Below are positions 26,305 to 34,846 of a stretch of 64,000 bases of DNA, in pieces. Source of the stretch: Bacillus_BD sp050389805. Lineage in GTDB: Bacteria; Bacillota; Bacilli; Bacillales; Cytobacillaceae. The stretch covers positions 4,092,001 through 4,156,000 of the forward strand of contig NZ_CP130945.1 of the NCBI RefSeq assembly GCF_050389805.1, in the 5' to 3' direction. How positions within the stretch are numbered: the first letter of the stretch is position 1; each line of letters starts with the position of its first letter. The notes below the pieces were generated by a model. It was not told where the DNA came from, searched no databases, and saw only the letters and a program-made list of their open reading frames with translations. A program made the position numbers and the translations under genes.

Positions 26305-27438
26305 CTAAAATAAAATGGCAATGATTCCTTGAAAAATCCCAATGAGACCACCTAATAATACCCCTAAAACTGTAATCATACGCAATTCACTGCTGATGAT
26401 CGAAAGTAGCATTTGTTCAAGCCTTTCAATCGGAAACATTTCAACATGCTCTTTTACAATTTCAGCTAGCTTCAATTTTTCCATAATCGTTTCAACTTTT
26501 TCCGATAACGCTTCACATATCTTTGCTACCACTTTTGGAACCATCTCTAGAACAGGTCCCTCAACCGTTCTAGTATATTGTTGAAGTGGTGTATTCATGA
26601 CCTTTTCAAGTCTGATGATTTTGTGAATGTACTTTTTGAGTCCTTCGATGATTTTTTGTTTTTCAAGTTTTTCTTCGAGCATTTCCCCTTTGTATTCAAG
26701 AATTTTTTCCCATTCAGCTTTTAGGAAATTTGTAATCAGTTCGTCTGTCCCTTTATTTTTTAAAAACTTAATGATTTCAGGTTGAATTTTTTCGGCAAGA
26801 TTTACATTCCCAAGTAACATTTGCAACATATTTTTAAGCATGCCGCCTCTGTTTTGAATAAAATCCTCCACGAGTTTTTCAATTCGATTTTTCCCTTCTT
26901 CACTTGAAAAATAATCGATGCCTTTTTGTAAAATAAAGGCACTAATAAATGGAAGTTTTTCCTCGACCTTTTCTTTCATAGAGGCTGGTAGCATATCTCT
27001 AATGCTTTGATCGCGATACTCCTCCATCCATTGATCGTATTTATTTTCAATAAAATAATCGATTTTTGCTTGTAATTGTTCTTGACTATCAAATTTCCCC
27101 CAGCTTTTCATTAAATCATTAATCGTTTTTTCTGAGTTGAATGCTTTCGTTAATTCACCTTGTAAATAGGTTGTGATATCCCTTTGAAATTCTTTCCCCA
27201 ACAGTTTCTTTTTAAAACTTTCAGGGGTCAATAAGTAGTTAACCACTAATCTTCCTAATTGAATCGCCAAGTCCTGACGGCGCCTTGGAATGAGCCCAGG
27301 CGTAAAAGGAAGTCGCCATTTCCGAATATAAATGGGTTGATAAGGGCGAAATAACATCTTAATGGCTAAATGATTTGTCACACCACCAATAATTGCACCA
27401 ACAGCCACCATAAATAAAATTGTTAAAAATGCTTCCAT
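26305..27438 (-). CDS. yheB: DUF445 membrane protein YheB
   Basis: 377-residue protein with one helix at each end (residues 4-24 and 353-376) and a long charged helical middle, the DUF445 pattern. The GGVTNHLAIKMLFRPY block after the first helix is the family signature. Same length as B. subtilis YheB. Function unknown. Confidence 0.88.
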   Translation of the reverse strand: MEAFLTILFMVAVGAIIGGVTNHLAIKMLFRPYQPIYIRKWRLPFTPGLIPRRRQDLAIQLGRLVVNYLLTPESFKKKLLGKEFQRDITTYLQGELTKAFNSEKTINDLMKSWGKFDSQEQLQAKIDYFIENKYDQWMEEYRDQSIRDMLPASMKEKVEEKLPFISAFILQKGIDYFSSEEGKNRIEKLVEDFIQNRGGMLKNMLQMLLGNVNLAEKIQPEIIKFLKNKGTDELITNFLKAEWEKILEYKGEMLEEKLEKQKIIEGLKKYIHKIIRLEKVMNTPLQQYTRTVEGPVLEMVPKVVAKICEALSEKVETIMEKLKLAEIVKEHVEMFPIERLEQMLLSIISSELRMITVLGVLLGGLIGIFQGIIAILF

Positions 27439-27666
27439 ATATTGTAATCAGCCTTCCATTCATTTTATTAAAAACTTGCTGTGTTTGTATTGGGCCAAAA
27501 CCTTAAAAAAGGGTGTATGACCTTATCATTTAAATTAACACCTTTTTATTATAGTGATTATCGGACCGTACTGGCAAATATATACATGAAATTTAAACGA
27601 ATTGTATTTCTTTGCTTACTATGACGAAGACTATAGAAAGAAAGACATGATAAGGAGGTTTAAAAA

Positions 27667-27837
27667 ATGAAAAAAGAAACAAAGGATTTACAATATGAAG
27701 GTAAGGACGAAGTCTATTTAGATATTGATCGGATAATAAATGAGGGTTTGTCTGGGGGGTCGGTCCATTCCCGAGGTGAACAAACAAATATCGAGGAGGC
27801 GCGTGATCTCGAGCAAGAAACACCTCCAAATGAATAG
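27667..27837 (+). CDS. 56-residue acidic protein, unknown
   Basis: ORF too short for usual thresholds but with a perfect AAGGAGGT ribosome site 8 nt upstream. MKKETKDLQYEGKDEVYLDI then RIINEGLSGG and an acidic C-terminus rich in Glu. No membrane segment, no Cys. I do not recognise it; the position next to a SASP gene suggests a spore-related protein, which is only inference. Confidence 0.7.
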   Translation: MKKETKDLQYEGKDEVYLDIDRIINEGLSGGSVHSRGEQTNIEEARDLEQETPPNE

Positions 27838-27944
27838 CCACTCTTACTAAGAGGTATCTACCATTCATTAAAGGATGTGTAGGTACCTTTAATTCTGTTA
27901 TTACCCACTAAAAACTTAGGAAATAATTACCTGTAAAAATCCGC

Positions 27945-27973
27945 GAATAGGATTTTAGATTTTAAACATAATA
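27945..27973 (+). promoter_or_regulatory. Candidate sigma-G promoter of the SASP gene
   Basis: GAATA at 27945-27949, 17-bp spacer, CATAATA at 27967-27973, matching the forespore consensus (GHATR, CATnHTA). The resulting leader to 28144 is long (about 165 nt), which lowers confidence. Confidence 0.45.
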
Positions 27974-28143
27974 ATGACTACAAAGCAACAAACAGCAACA
28001 CACACCAGCAACACAAAGAAAGCCATTAACTTAAATCCACCGAATTTGGACTATGCATGGTTGCATGGATTAAATCATCCAATTTGGTTCAATCCCAAAA
28101 ATAGTCCACCAAATCTAAAAAATATGAAGGAGAGTGTTTCAAC

Positions 28144-28344
28144 ATGGCTAACAACAATTCTTCAAATCAATTACTAGTACCTGGAGTAGAACAAGCTTTA
28201 GAGCAAATGAAGTATGAAATTGCGAATGAGTTTGGTGTAAACCTAGGAGCAGAAACAACATCTCGTGCTAACGGATCTGTTGGTGGAGAAATTACAAAAC
28301 GCCTAGTTCAAATGGCTGAACAATCTCTTGGCGGTATTCGATAA
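28144..28344 (+). CDS. Alpha/beta-type small acid-soluble spore protein
   Basis: 66 residues. Contains EIANEFGVNLGAETTSRANG (about residues 25-44; the E|FG context is the GPR protease site) and GGEITKRLVQMAEQ, both hallmarks of alpha/beta SASPs, which coat spore DNA and protect it from UV. Ribosome site AAGGAGAG. Terminator follows. In B. subtilis sspB lies in this neighbourhood; which paralogue this is cannot be decided from sequence alone. Confidence 0.95.
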   Translation: MANNNSSNQLLVPGVEQALEQMKYEIANEFGVNLGAETTSRANGSVGGEITKRLVQMAEQSLGGIR

Positions 28345-28383
28345 GTAAGATTCTTTTATTAGACAATTTCATAAATATGGCTT

Positions 28384-28412
28384 GAGCCCTCCATAATAGG
28401 AGGGCTCTTTAT
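28384..28412 (+). terminator. Terminator of the SASP gene
   Basis: GAGCCCTCC / GGAGGGCTC stem with a 6-nt loop and a T run. Confidence 0.88.
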
Positions 28413-28413
28413 A

Positions 28414-28554
28414 TTAATCGGGACACCTACTTGAACATGAATCGTTTTTAGAACAGCCTGCACATTTACCTTGTTTTGACTTTTTAATATGACGCAACAG
28501 GGTCCAACCTGCATAACCAAAAATAGCCGTACCAATTATAATATTTGCAACCAT
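28414..28554 (-). CDS. FeoB-associated Cys-rich membrane protein
   Basis: 46 residues: one N-terminal membrane helix (ANIIIGTAIFGYAGWTLL, residues 3-20), a basic stretch, then five Cys in the tail (CAGCSKNDSCSSRC plus context). This is the FeoB-associated Cys-rich family, found downstream of feoB in many Firmicutes. Ribosome site AGAGGTG; 16 nt after feoB. Confidence 0.85.
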   Translation of the reverse strand: MVANIIIGTAIFGYAGWTLLRHIKKSKQGKCAGCSKNDSCSSRCPD

Positions 28555-28570
28555 TCCATTTCACCTCTTT

Positions 28571-30577
28571 TTATCCTAGACCTAATAAACGACCACCTTG
28601 ATAAATAACCAAGCATAAGAGATACGCTAATAGGAGCGCATATCCCATTGCAAAAGCCGTCCATTTTTTTGATCCTGTTTCTTTATAAATCGTAGCCGTT
28701 GTCGCTAGGCAAGGTATATATAGTAAAATAAAGACCATAAAACTATAAGCTGCTAATGGAGTAAATTGTGTCGTTAAGAACCCCTGTAAGGAAGCCTCGT
28801 CAGGTGTAAAGTAAATGATATTCATCGTTGAAATAATCGATTCTTTTGCTAAAAACCCTGTTATTAATGAAGATGCCGCTTGCCATGTACCAAAACCAAT
28901 CGGAGCAAAAAGTGGGGCAAATAGACCACCAATATAAGCCAAAAAGCTATGGTTCATGTCTACCTGTAAACCACTTGGTCCCATATAAGCTAACAGCCAA
29001 ATCAAAACAGAACCCGCTAAAATAAATGTACCTGCTTTGCGGATAAATCCTTTCCCTTTTTCCCATGTACTTTTCCACAATGTTTTTCCTTGTGGAATTC
29101 GATATGGAGGTAGTTCAATCACAAATAAAGAACTTTCTCCTTTTAACATCGTTTTAGAAAATACCTTGGCTAAAATTAAAGCCATGACTACACCTAGTAC
29201 ATAAAGAGATAGAACAATGAATGCTTTGTTGTTTTGAAAAAAGGCCCCAACGAATAAGGCATATAATGGAAGCCTTGCCGAACAAGACATTAAAGGGGTC
29301 AAAAGCGTCGTTAATAACCGTTCTTTCGGTGTTTCAATGGTTCGTGCTGCCATGATTCCAGGAACATTACAGCCAAATCCAATAATCATTGGAATAAACG
29401 CCTTTCCGTTTAAACCAACACTATCCATCACCTTGTCCATGACAAGCGCAACCCTTGCCATATATCCTGAATCCTCAAGGAGTGAAATAAAAAAGAAAAG
29501 AATAAAAATCTGGGGAACGAATACTAAAACTCCCCCGACACCCGCGACAATTCCGTTAATAATTAAATCATGTATAAAAGTAGAGACCCCTAAGAGGGAA
29601 AGTATCCATTCCATTCCAGTTGTAAGTGGTCCAGCAAAAAATCCATTTAGTAAGTCGGAAAGCGGAAATCCAAGCCAATCAAACGTTAGCATGAACATGA
29701 GATACATAAAGAATAAGAAAATCGGAATTCCTAATATTCGATTGGTTACAATCCGATCTATTTTTTCTGTTAACGGGACTCTTCCATGATCGATTTTTTC
29801 TGTTGTTTGAAGTAGTATCGTCTCAATAAATTCTTGGCGTTTTTGATAAATATATTGTTGGCTTGTTTGTACGTGATCGTGCTCAACTATTCTTTTCTCA
29901 GCCTGATTCAAGAGGGCTGTTGTGTTGTTCTCGCCCAACAAGTCTGAAAGGTAATCCTTTACATATTGATTTCCTTCAAGTAATTGCAACGTCAACCATC
30001 TTATGGAAAGATGCGTTTTATCTTGAAGCATGGTTCGAAACTGCCCCATCACTTCTTCGATGATGTTTCCGTAATCGATCAGGTCGTCTCTTGTGTTTGA
30101 GACTTTTTTACTTGTAATGCTGTTTGCTAACCCGTCACAACCTTTTCCTGATCTAGCAATAACCGGATTGATTTTCACACAGAGTAACTCAGAAAGCTTC
30201 TCAATATCGATTTCAATTCCTCTTTTTTTGGCAACATCGATCATATTTAAACCGATTACAACCGGTTTGCCGAATTCAAGGATTTGGATCGTTAAATGTA
30301 AGTTTCTTTTTAATTGAGAGGCATCCAAAATATTTAATAGCTTGTCCACCTTTTCATGTAAAAAGAAGGAAGTAACAACCCCTTCGTCCTTTGATAAAGG
30401 ACTTAATGTATAAATACCTGGTAAATCAATTAATCGATCTTTTTTATTTTTAAAAAGACCGACCTTTTTTTCAACGGTAACACCGCTCCAATTTCCAACA
30501 TATTCATAGGAACCTGTTAAATGATTAAAAAGAGAGGTTTTACCAGTATTCGGATTTCCAAGGAGTGTAATATCCAT
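28571..30577 (-). CDS. feoB: Ferrous iron transporter FeoB
   Basis: 668-residue Fe(II) permease. N-terminal GTPase domain: G1 GNPNTGKTS at residues 7-15, G3 DLPG near 50, G4 NMID near 115. Two Gate motifs and a membrane core of about eight helices follow (from about residue 270). The open frame reaches further upstream, but the ATG at 30577 overlaps the feoA stop codon by one base and starts at the family N-terminus. Confidence 0.95.
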   Translation of the reverse strand: MDITLLGNPNTGKTSLFNHLTGSYEYVGNWSGVTVEKKVGLFKNKKDRLIDLPGIYTLSPLSKDEGVVTSFFLHEKVDKLLNILDASQLKRNLHLTIQILEFGKPVVIGLNMIDVAKKRGIEIDIEKLSELLCVKINPVIARSGKGCDGLANSITSKKVSNTRDDLIDYGNIIEEVMGQFRTMLQDKTHLSIRWLTLQLLEGNQYVKDYLSDLLGENNTTALLNQAEKRIVEHDHVQTSQQYIYQKRQEFIETILLQTTEKIDHGRVPLTEKIDRIVTNRILGIPIFLFFMYLMFMLTFDWLGFPLSDLLNGFFAGPLTTGMEWILSLLGVSTFIHDLIINGIVAGVGGVLVFVPQIFILFFFISLLEDSGYMARVALVMDKVMDSVGLNGKAFIPMIIGFGCNVPGIMAARTIETPKERLLTTLLTPLMSCSARLPLYALFVGAFFQNNKAFIVLSLYVLGVVMALILAKVFSKTMLKGESSLFVIELPPYRIPQGKTLWKSTWEKGKGFIRKAGTFILAGSVLIWLLAYMGPSGLQVDMNHSFLAYIGGLFAPLFAPIGFGTWQAASSLITGFLAKESIISTMNIIYFTPDEASLQGFLTTQFTPLAAYSFMVFILLYIPCLATTATIYKETGSKKWTAFAMGYALLLAYLLCLVIYQGGRLLGLG

Positions 30578-30801
30578 TATAATCTCTCCACTTCTATTTG
30601 AAGAGCTTCTCGCTTGCGAATGCCGATACATTGACCATAGGATTCAAGCATCATCGGTCCGCCAAAAGGCATGATTCCTTTTATGCAAACCTCACTGCCT
30701 TCTGATATACCTAAATCAAGCAATCGTCTTTTCACAAGTCGGTCTAATCGAGATAAATCTTTGATTTTTCCTTTTTCCCCCATTTTTAATGACCCTAGCA
30801 T
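30577..30801 (-). CDS. feoA: Ferrous iron transport protein FeoA
   Basis: About 74 residues with the SH3-like FeoA fold: LVKRRLLDLGISEGSEVCI and a Gly-rich PFGGP loop. Start uncertain: ATG at 30801 (MLGSLKMGEKG, GGGTGA upstream) or 30807. Modulates FeoB. First gene of feoA-feoB-small partner. Confidence 0.9.
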   Translation of the reverse strand: MLGSLKMGEKGKIKDLSRLDRLVKRRLLDLGISEGSEVCIKGIMPFGGPMMLESYGQCIGIRKREALQIEVERL

Positions 30802-30835
30802 TCTCATCACCCAATACCATTTTACCACCATTTAA

Positions 30836-30850
30836 TTGAGAACGATTATC
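30836..30850. promoter_or_regulatory. Candidate Fur box upstream of feoA
   Basis: TTGAGAACGATTATC resembles the Fur consensus TGATAATnATTATCA in most positions and lies 35-50 nt upstream of feoA, where Fur would block transcription when iron is plentiful. Confidence 0.5.
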
Positions 30851-30985
30851 TTTTTTATAACAATTTTCTGTCTTTTATCATATAATTCAGAATAAGCGTA
30901 TTACCTAAATTTTTAACCATTTTGAGTTATTTTCTGTTATCGTTAGAAAAAAGCATATTATTATTGAAAGGGCTTGGGAGAATTG

Positions 30986-31555
30986 TTGACCATTAACGTT
31001 GATGAGGAATTACAATTACATTTGCTCCAAATGCAAGATGGCGGAACTCTTTTTCAATTAGTACAGGACAATCGAGAGCATTTTCGCAGATGGCTTCCTT
31101 GGGTGGATAGCATCGTATCACCCGTACAATACCAAAGCATTATCTCTAGTTGGTTGAGACAATATTATGATAATAATGGATTTCACTTAGGAATTCGATA
31201 TCGTCATCATTTAATTGGTGTCATTGGATTGCACTCGATTGATTGGTTTAATAAACAAACCAGTATCGGCTATTATTTAGGTAAGGGATTTGAAGGAAAA
31301 GGCATCATGACAAGGTCGTTAAAGGTATTGCTTGATTACTTATTTCGCTATCTCCATCTGCATCGGGTTGAAATCCGTTGTGGAATAAACAATCATAAAA
31401 GTCGTGCGATTCCAAGCCGCTTAGGATTTAAAGAAGAAGGGATCATCCGGGATGGTGAATTCCTTTATGACCATTATCATGATTTAGTCGTATATGGAAT
31501 GTTATCAAATGATTGGAAAGAAAATAAAAACATACAAAGCACCTTCCAATATTAG
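30986..31555 (+). CDS. GNAT acetyltransferase, RimJ/RimL type
   Basis: About 189 residues. Acetyl-CoA motif region IGYYLGKGFEGKGIMTRSLKVLLDYLF and R-x-E-I-R-C-x-x-N-N-x-x-S (RVEIRCGINNHKSRAI), then GFKEEGIIRDGEFLYDHYHD: typical of ribosomal-protein-like N-acetyltransferases (B. subtilis YdaF/YkkB-like). Start uncertain: TTG at 30986 is used, a TTG at 30974 is the alternative; GGGAG lies between them. Acceptor substrate unknown. Confidence 0.82.
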   Translation: MTINVDEELQLHLLQMQDGGTLFQLVQDNREHFRRWLPWVDSIVSPVQYQSIISSWLRQYYDNNGFHLGIRYRHHLIGVIGLHSIDWFNKQTSIGYYLGKGFEGKGIMTRSLKVLLDYLFRYLHLHRVEIRCGINNHKSRAIPSRLGFKEEGIIRDGEFLYDHYHDLVVYGMLSNDWKENKNIQSTFQY

Positions 31556-31570
31556 TTGAAGGTGCTTTTC
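31536..31570 (+). terminator. Terminator of the GNAT gene
   Basis: AAAGCACCTTC / GAAGGTGCTTT stem with a T run. Confidence 0.85.
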
Positions 31571-31631
31571 ATATATGTAAAATTTTCTTTGATAGTGGAT
31601 TTTCGAACTCGAAATCTTCCCATTTTCCGAT

Positions 31632-32666
31632 TCATATAAGCGGAAGGTGGATATGAAAAGTCGTTCCATTTGAACTAGATTCTACTGATATTTTTCCGTT
31701 ATGCTCTGAAATGATTTTTTGGCTAACCATCAAACCAAGACCATTTCCATTCTCTTTTGTAGAGAAAAAAGGGTTTCCTAACTTTTCTAAATGTTCCTCT
31801 GGGATTCCACGACCTTCATCCCTTATGGCCATTTGTACATCATTTTCACAACTTGATAAGGTAATCGTTATGAATCCCATTCGATCCATAGCCTCAATCC
31901 CATTTTTAATCATATTTATTAAGACTTGTTTGATTTTATTGCGATCACATAACACCATGTATGGTTGGTCGTCTGCTATCATGTGGAACTGAATCCCTTT
32001 TTGCATGGCTTCTGCCTCCATCAGGAGAACAACTTCATTAACAAGTACAACTAAATCATTAATTTGTACATCATGTTCTTGCGGCTTGGCCAACACCAAT
32101 AGTTCATGTGAAATGCCTTCTAATCTTTGAATTTCATGTTCTACAATCTCTAAATATTTTTTATTTACGACAGTATCCGCCTTCATTAATTGAATAAATC
32201 CCTTAATACTTGTTAAAGGATTTTTGATCTCATGTGCAACCCCCGCAGCCAACTGGCCTGCTATTTTTAATTTTTCATTATTAATTAACTCATGGTCCTC
32301 TATACTTTTATTAGCGACTGGTTGAATGATGAGAATAACTTCTTGAAGACTTCTGGAACCCTCATATACAACGGCAAAGGTTACATCACACCATATCGCA
32401 TGACCTGCTTTCGTCAATAACCGTAATGATGATGAACATACTTCTTCAACATTAGAAGAAAAAAGTTCAGTTAAATTTACAAATTCTTTTTCGTGAATGA
32501 GATTTTCTATATGGGTTCCGATTAGTTCTTCTGGCTCGTAATCAATGATCGCTTTTGCATTTTTAGTGGAGAAAATAATAAAACCATCTATAGAAAGTTT
32601 CAGAATCAAACGATTTTCTGTTCTAGTATTCTTTTGACTATTACGTTCTAATTCTCCTTTGTTCAT
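31632..32666 (-). CDS. Soluble PAS-domain sensor histidine kinase
   Basis: 344-residue kinase without membrane segments. PAS domain about residues 20-125; HisKA with phospho-acceptor His in AAGVAHEIKNPLTSIKGF near residue 145; HATPase motifs N (NMIKNGIEAMD), G1 (RDEGRGIP), F (FFSTKENGNGLGL). The H-box resembles sporulation phosphorelay kinases (KinA-E), so it may feed Spo0F; no response regulator gene is adjacent, which fits an orphan kinase. ATG at 32666 is chosen for the GGTGGG ribosome site. Confidence 0.85.
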   Translation of the reverse strand: MNKGELERNSQKNTRTENRLILKLSIDGFIIFSTKNAKAIIDYEPEELIGTHIENLIHEKEFVNLTELFSSNVEEVCSSSLRLLTKAGHAIWCDVTFAVVYEGSRSLQEVILIIQPVANKSIEDHELINNEKLKIAGQLAAGVAHEIKNPLTSIKGFIQLMKADTVVNKKYLEIVEHEIQRLEGISHELLVLAKPQEHDVQINDLVVLVNEVVLLMEAEAMQKGIQFHMIADDQPYMVLCDRNKIKQVLINMIKNGIEAMDRMGFITITLSSCENDVQMAIRDEGRGIPEEHLEKLGNPFFSTKENGNGLGLMVSQKIISEHNGKISVESSSNGTTFHIHLPLI

Positions 32667-33029
32667 TAATCCCACCAACACCCCTCCTCGTCCATACTTT
32701 CTTTAAATTTACAGAATTTTCTAAATAAAAGCAACTGTATTTTTACTATTTCTACTTTTAATACACTATAATTATATGATACTTTGATAAATACTTGTAA
32801 GATTTTAACAAAACTAACACATATTTTTTTAAAATTTTTCATATGATGCCTTAAAGTGTAACGAACTTCCCTTCATTGGTGGGTTTCCACTGATCATTCG
32901 TTCATATTTCGGAACGTTACGGACACTCGAAACCTTACTTACTGCTTTCCTTTGTATACTCAGAATCTTGAGATATGGTCTTTAAACCCATTAAGAGTGG
33001 GATAAAATTCTAATGCGTCCTTGACAATT
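32667..33029. other. Intergenic region with an inverted-repeat domain
   Basis: No gene seen. Between 32855 and 32927, AGT-GTAACG pairs with CGTTAC-(GGAC)-ACT, closing a 73-nt domain with internal TTCC/GGAA and GTGGG/CCAC pairing. It could be a structured RNA or DNA element; no terminator follows it. Confidence 0.3.
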
Positions 33030-33059
33030 GACTGTATAGTTTGTTCTACCTTATAATAA
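33030..33059 (+). promoter_or_regulatory. Sigma-A promoter of the CorC/HlyC-type gene
   Basis: TTGACT at 33030-33035 and TATAAT at 33054-33059, 18-bp spacer. Confidence 0.6.
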
Positions 33060-33091
33060 ATAGTAAAAGCTTATACATTTTTCAATTTATC

Positions 33092-33131
33092 AGGAGGTGA
33101 CTCCTTTCCTGTTTTCAGGATAAGGAAATCT
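33092..33131 (+). promoter_or_regulatory. Structured leader with sequestered ribosome-site-like sequence
   Basis: AGGAGGTGACTCCT at 33092-33105 is a self-complementary strong ribosome-site sequence with no start codon at usable distance; CCTG/CAGG (33108-33119) forms a second hairpin nested in TTTCC/GGAAA. The actual gene uses AAGGA before a TTG. This looks like a translational control leader. Confidence 0.45.
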
Positions 33132-33133
33132 AT

Positions 33134-34519
33134 TTGGACATATTAAACTTGGTTATTATAGCCATTTTAATCGCTTTGACGGCATTCTTTGTAACTTCTG
33201 AATTTGCTATTGTTAAGGTAAGAACGTCAAGAATTGACCAGTTAATCGAGGAAGGCAATAAAAATGCGGTAGCAGCCAAAAGAGTGATTTCAAATTTAGA
33301 TGAATACCTATCTGCTTGTCAGTTAGGGATTACCATCACGGCTCTCGGAATTGGTGCGCTAGGGGAACCAACATTTGAGCACATCTTGCTTCCAATTCTA
33401 TCATTCTTTCATCTTCCAAGTTCATTAACTACAATTCTATCCGTTGCCATTGCATTTGCGATTATGACCTTTTTACATGTGGTCGTCGGGGAGCTTGCCC
33501 CTAAAACAGTTGCGATTCAAAAAGCAGAGATGATGACATTACTTCTGTCACGTCCATTAATCGCCTTTTACAAAATGATGTATCCATTTATTTGGTTATT
33601 AAATGGCTCTGCACGAATGATTACTGGTTTTTTTGGGCTAAAACGAATTTCCGAACATGATGTAGCACATTCAGAAGAAGAACTGAGAATGATCCTATCG
33701 GACAGCTATAAGAATGGCGAAATCAACCAATCTGAGTTTAAGTATGTTAATAAAATTTTCGAATTTGATGATCGAATTGCAAAAGAGATTATGGTTCCAC
33801 GAACCGAAATTGTGTCTTTATCAAAAGACCAGACACTAGAAGAGTTTCTCTCGATCGTACACGTTGAAAAGTTTACACGTTATCCAGTAATTGATGGTGA
33901 TAAAGACCATATTATTGGGTTAATTAATTTAAAAGAAGTTTTAACCGACTTATTAAATATTCAAGATTTACAATCAAAAACATTACAGCCCTATATACGA
34001 CCGATCATTAAAGTAATTGAAAGCGCACCTATCCAAGATTTGTTAGCTAAAATGCAAAAACAGCGTATTCATATGGCGATTCTCATGGATGAATATGGTG
34101 GAACTTCAGGTTTAGTGACAGCGGAAGATATTATTGAAGAAATCGTTGGAGAAATTCGTGATGAATTCGATACAGATGAAATTCCAGAAATTCGAAAACT
34201 TGAAGATGAGCACTTTATTATTGATTCAAAAGTACTTGTCAGTGAAGTAAACGAACTACTTGGCTTAGATATTAATGATGAGGATATTGATACGATTGGT
34301 GGTTGGATTTTAACAGAAAACTATGAGGCAAAACAAGGTGACACAATTAACTTTGGAAACTATGCCTTTACGATCATCGATATGGAAGAACATCATATTA
34401 AATATATAGAAGTAACAAAGTGTACGAATGAAGAAGAAATTGAACATGTAACCATTCCATTAAATGAAGATGCCAACCTTTCGTCCCATACTCCACTAGC
34501 TGGGTCAAAAGTATTTTAA
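33134..34519 (+). CDS. yhdP: CorC/HlyC-type transporter-associated protein (YhdP-like)
   Basis: 461-residue membrane protein: DUF21 (CNNM) domain with three to four helices (residues 1-190), paired CBS domains (about 205-330: PRTEIVSL, YPVIDGD, MDEYGGTSGLVTAEDIIEEIVGEI) and a C-terminal CorC/HlyC domain (350-440). Relatives are linked to Mg2+ export or resistance; old name hemolysin. TTG start. Paralogues are common in Bacillus, so the symbol is tentative. Confidence 0.85.
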   Translation: MDILNLVIIAILIALTAFFVTSEFAIVKVRTSRIDQLIEEGNKNAVAAKRVISNLDEYLSACQLGITITALGIGALGEPTFEHILLPILSFFHLPSSLTTILSVAIAFAIMTFLHVVVGELAPKTVAIQKAEMMTLLLSRPLIAFYKMMYPFIWLLNGSARMITGFFGLKRISEHDVAHSEEELRMILSDSYKNGEINQSEFKYVNKIFEFDDRIAKEIMVPRTEIVSLSKDQTLEEFLSIVHVEKFTRYPVIDGDKDHIIGLINLKEVLTDLLNIQDLQSKTLQPYIRPIIKVIESAPIQDLLAKMQKQRIHMAILMDEYGGTSGLVTAEDIIEEIVGEIRDEFDTDEIPEIRKLEDEHFIIDSKVLVSEVNELLGLDINDEDIDTIGGWILTENYEAKQGDTINFGNYAFTIIDMEEHHIKYIEVTKCTNEEEIEHVTIPLNEDANLSSHTPLAGSKVF

Positions 34520-34572
34520 TCTAAAAGGCTTATATATTATTACAGCTCAAAAAACTATATAAGAATAACAAA

Positions 34573-34608
34573 AACTCCTCTAACTATGACCGTTAGAGGA
34601 GTTTTTTT
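34573..34608 (+). terminator. Terminator of the yhdP-like gene
   Basis: AACTCCTCTAAC / GTTAGAGGAGTT stem with seven T. Confidence 0.9.
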
Positions 34609-34750
34609 CTGTAGAAAATGGTTTTCCCTACACTCATTCCGCCGAACAAAATGCTCATTTGGGCTGGTAAGACAAGTTTTAGTTATTAATTCAGGATATT
34701 ATTTTTGCTTTGTCAACAATCATAATCACTTTTACCACGAATTACTAATT

Positions 34751-34770
34751 TTGTTAAAATATATTAACAA
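34751..34770. promoter_or_regulatory. Candidate Rex operator upstream of cydA
   Basis: TTGTTAAAATATATTAACAA has 7-bp inverted arms around 6 bp, close to Rex sites (TTGTGAA..TTCACAA). A further half site TTCACAA lies at 34775-34781. In B. subtilis Rex represses cydABCD at high NAD+/NADH. The site is about 75-95 nt before cydA. Confidence 0.55.
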
Positions 34771-34846
34771 AATGTTCACAAAGTCACATGACCTTTTTGC
34801 TATAGTAAATGTAGGAAATAAAATATTAGATTGGGGGTCAAAAGTA

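Noticed and set aside
27593..27868. 91-codon minus-strand ORF
   Set aside because: Antisense to the 56-residue gene that has a perfect ribosome site; no start signals of its own.
27974..28177. 67-codon plus-strand ORF overlapping the SASP start
   Set aside because: Its ATG directly follows the candidate sigma-G -10 and lacks a ribosome site; low-complexity Asn/Pro/Thr composition; overlaps a certain gene in another frame.
29337..29789. 150-codon ORF antisense to feoB
   Set aside because: Shadow of the membrane domain of feoB; typical of antisense frames to hydrophobic genes.
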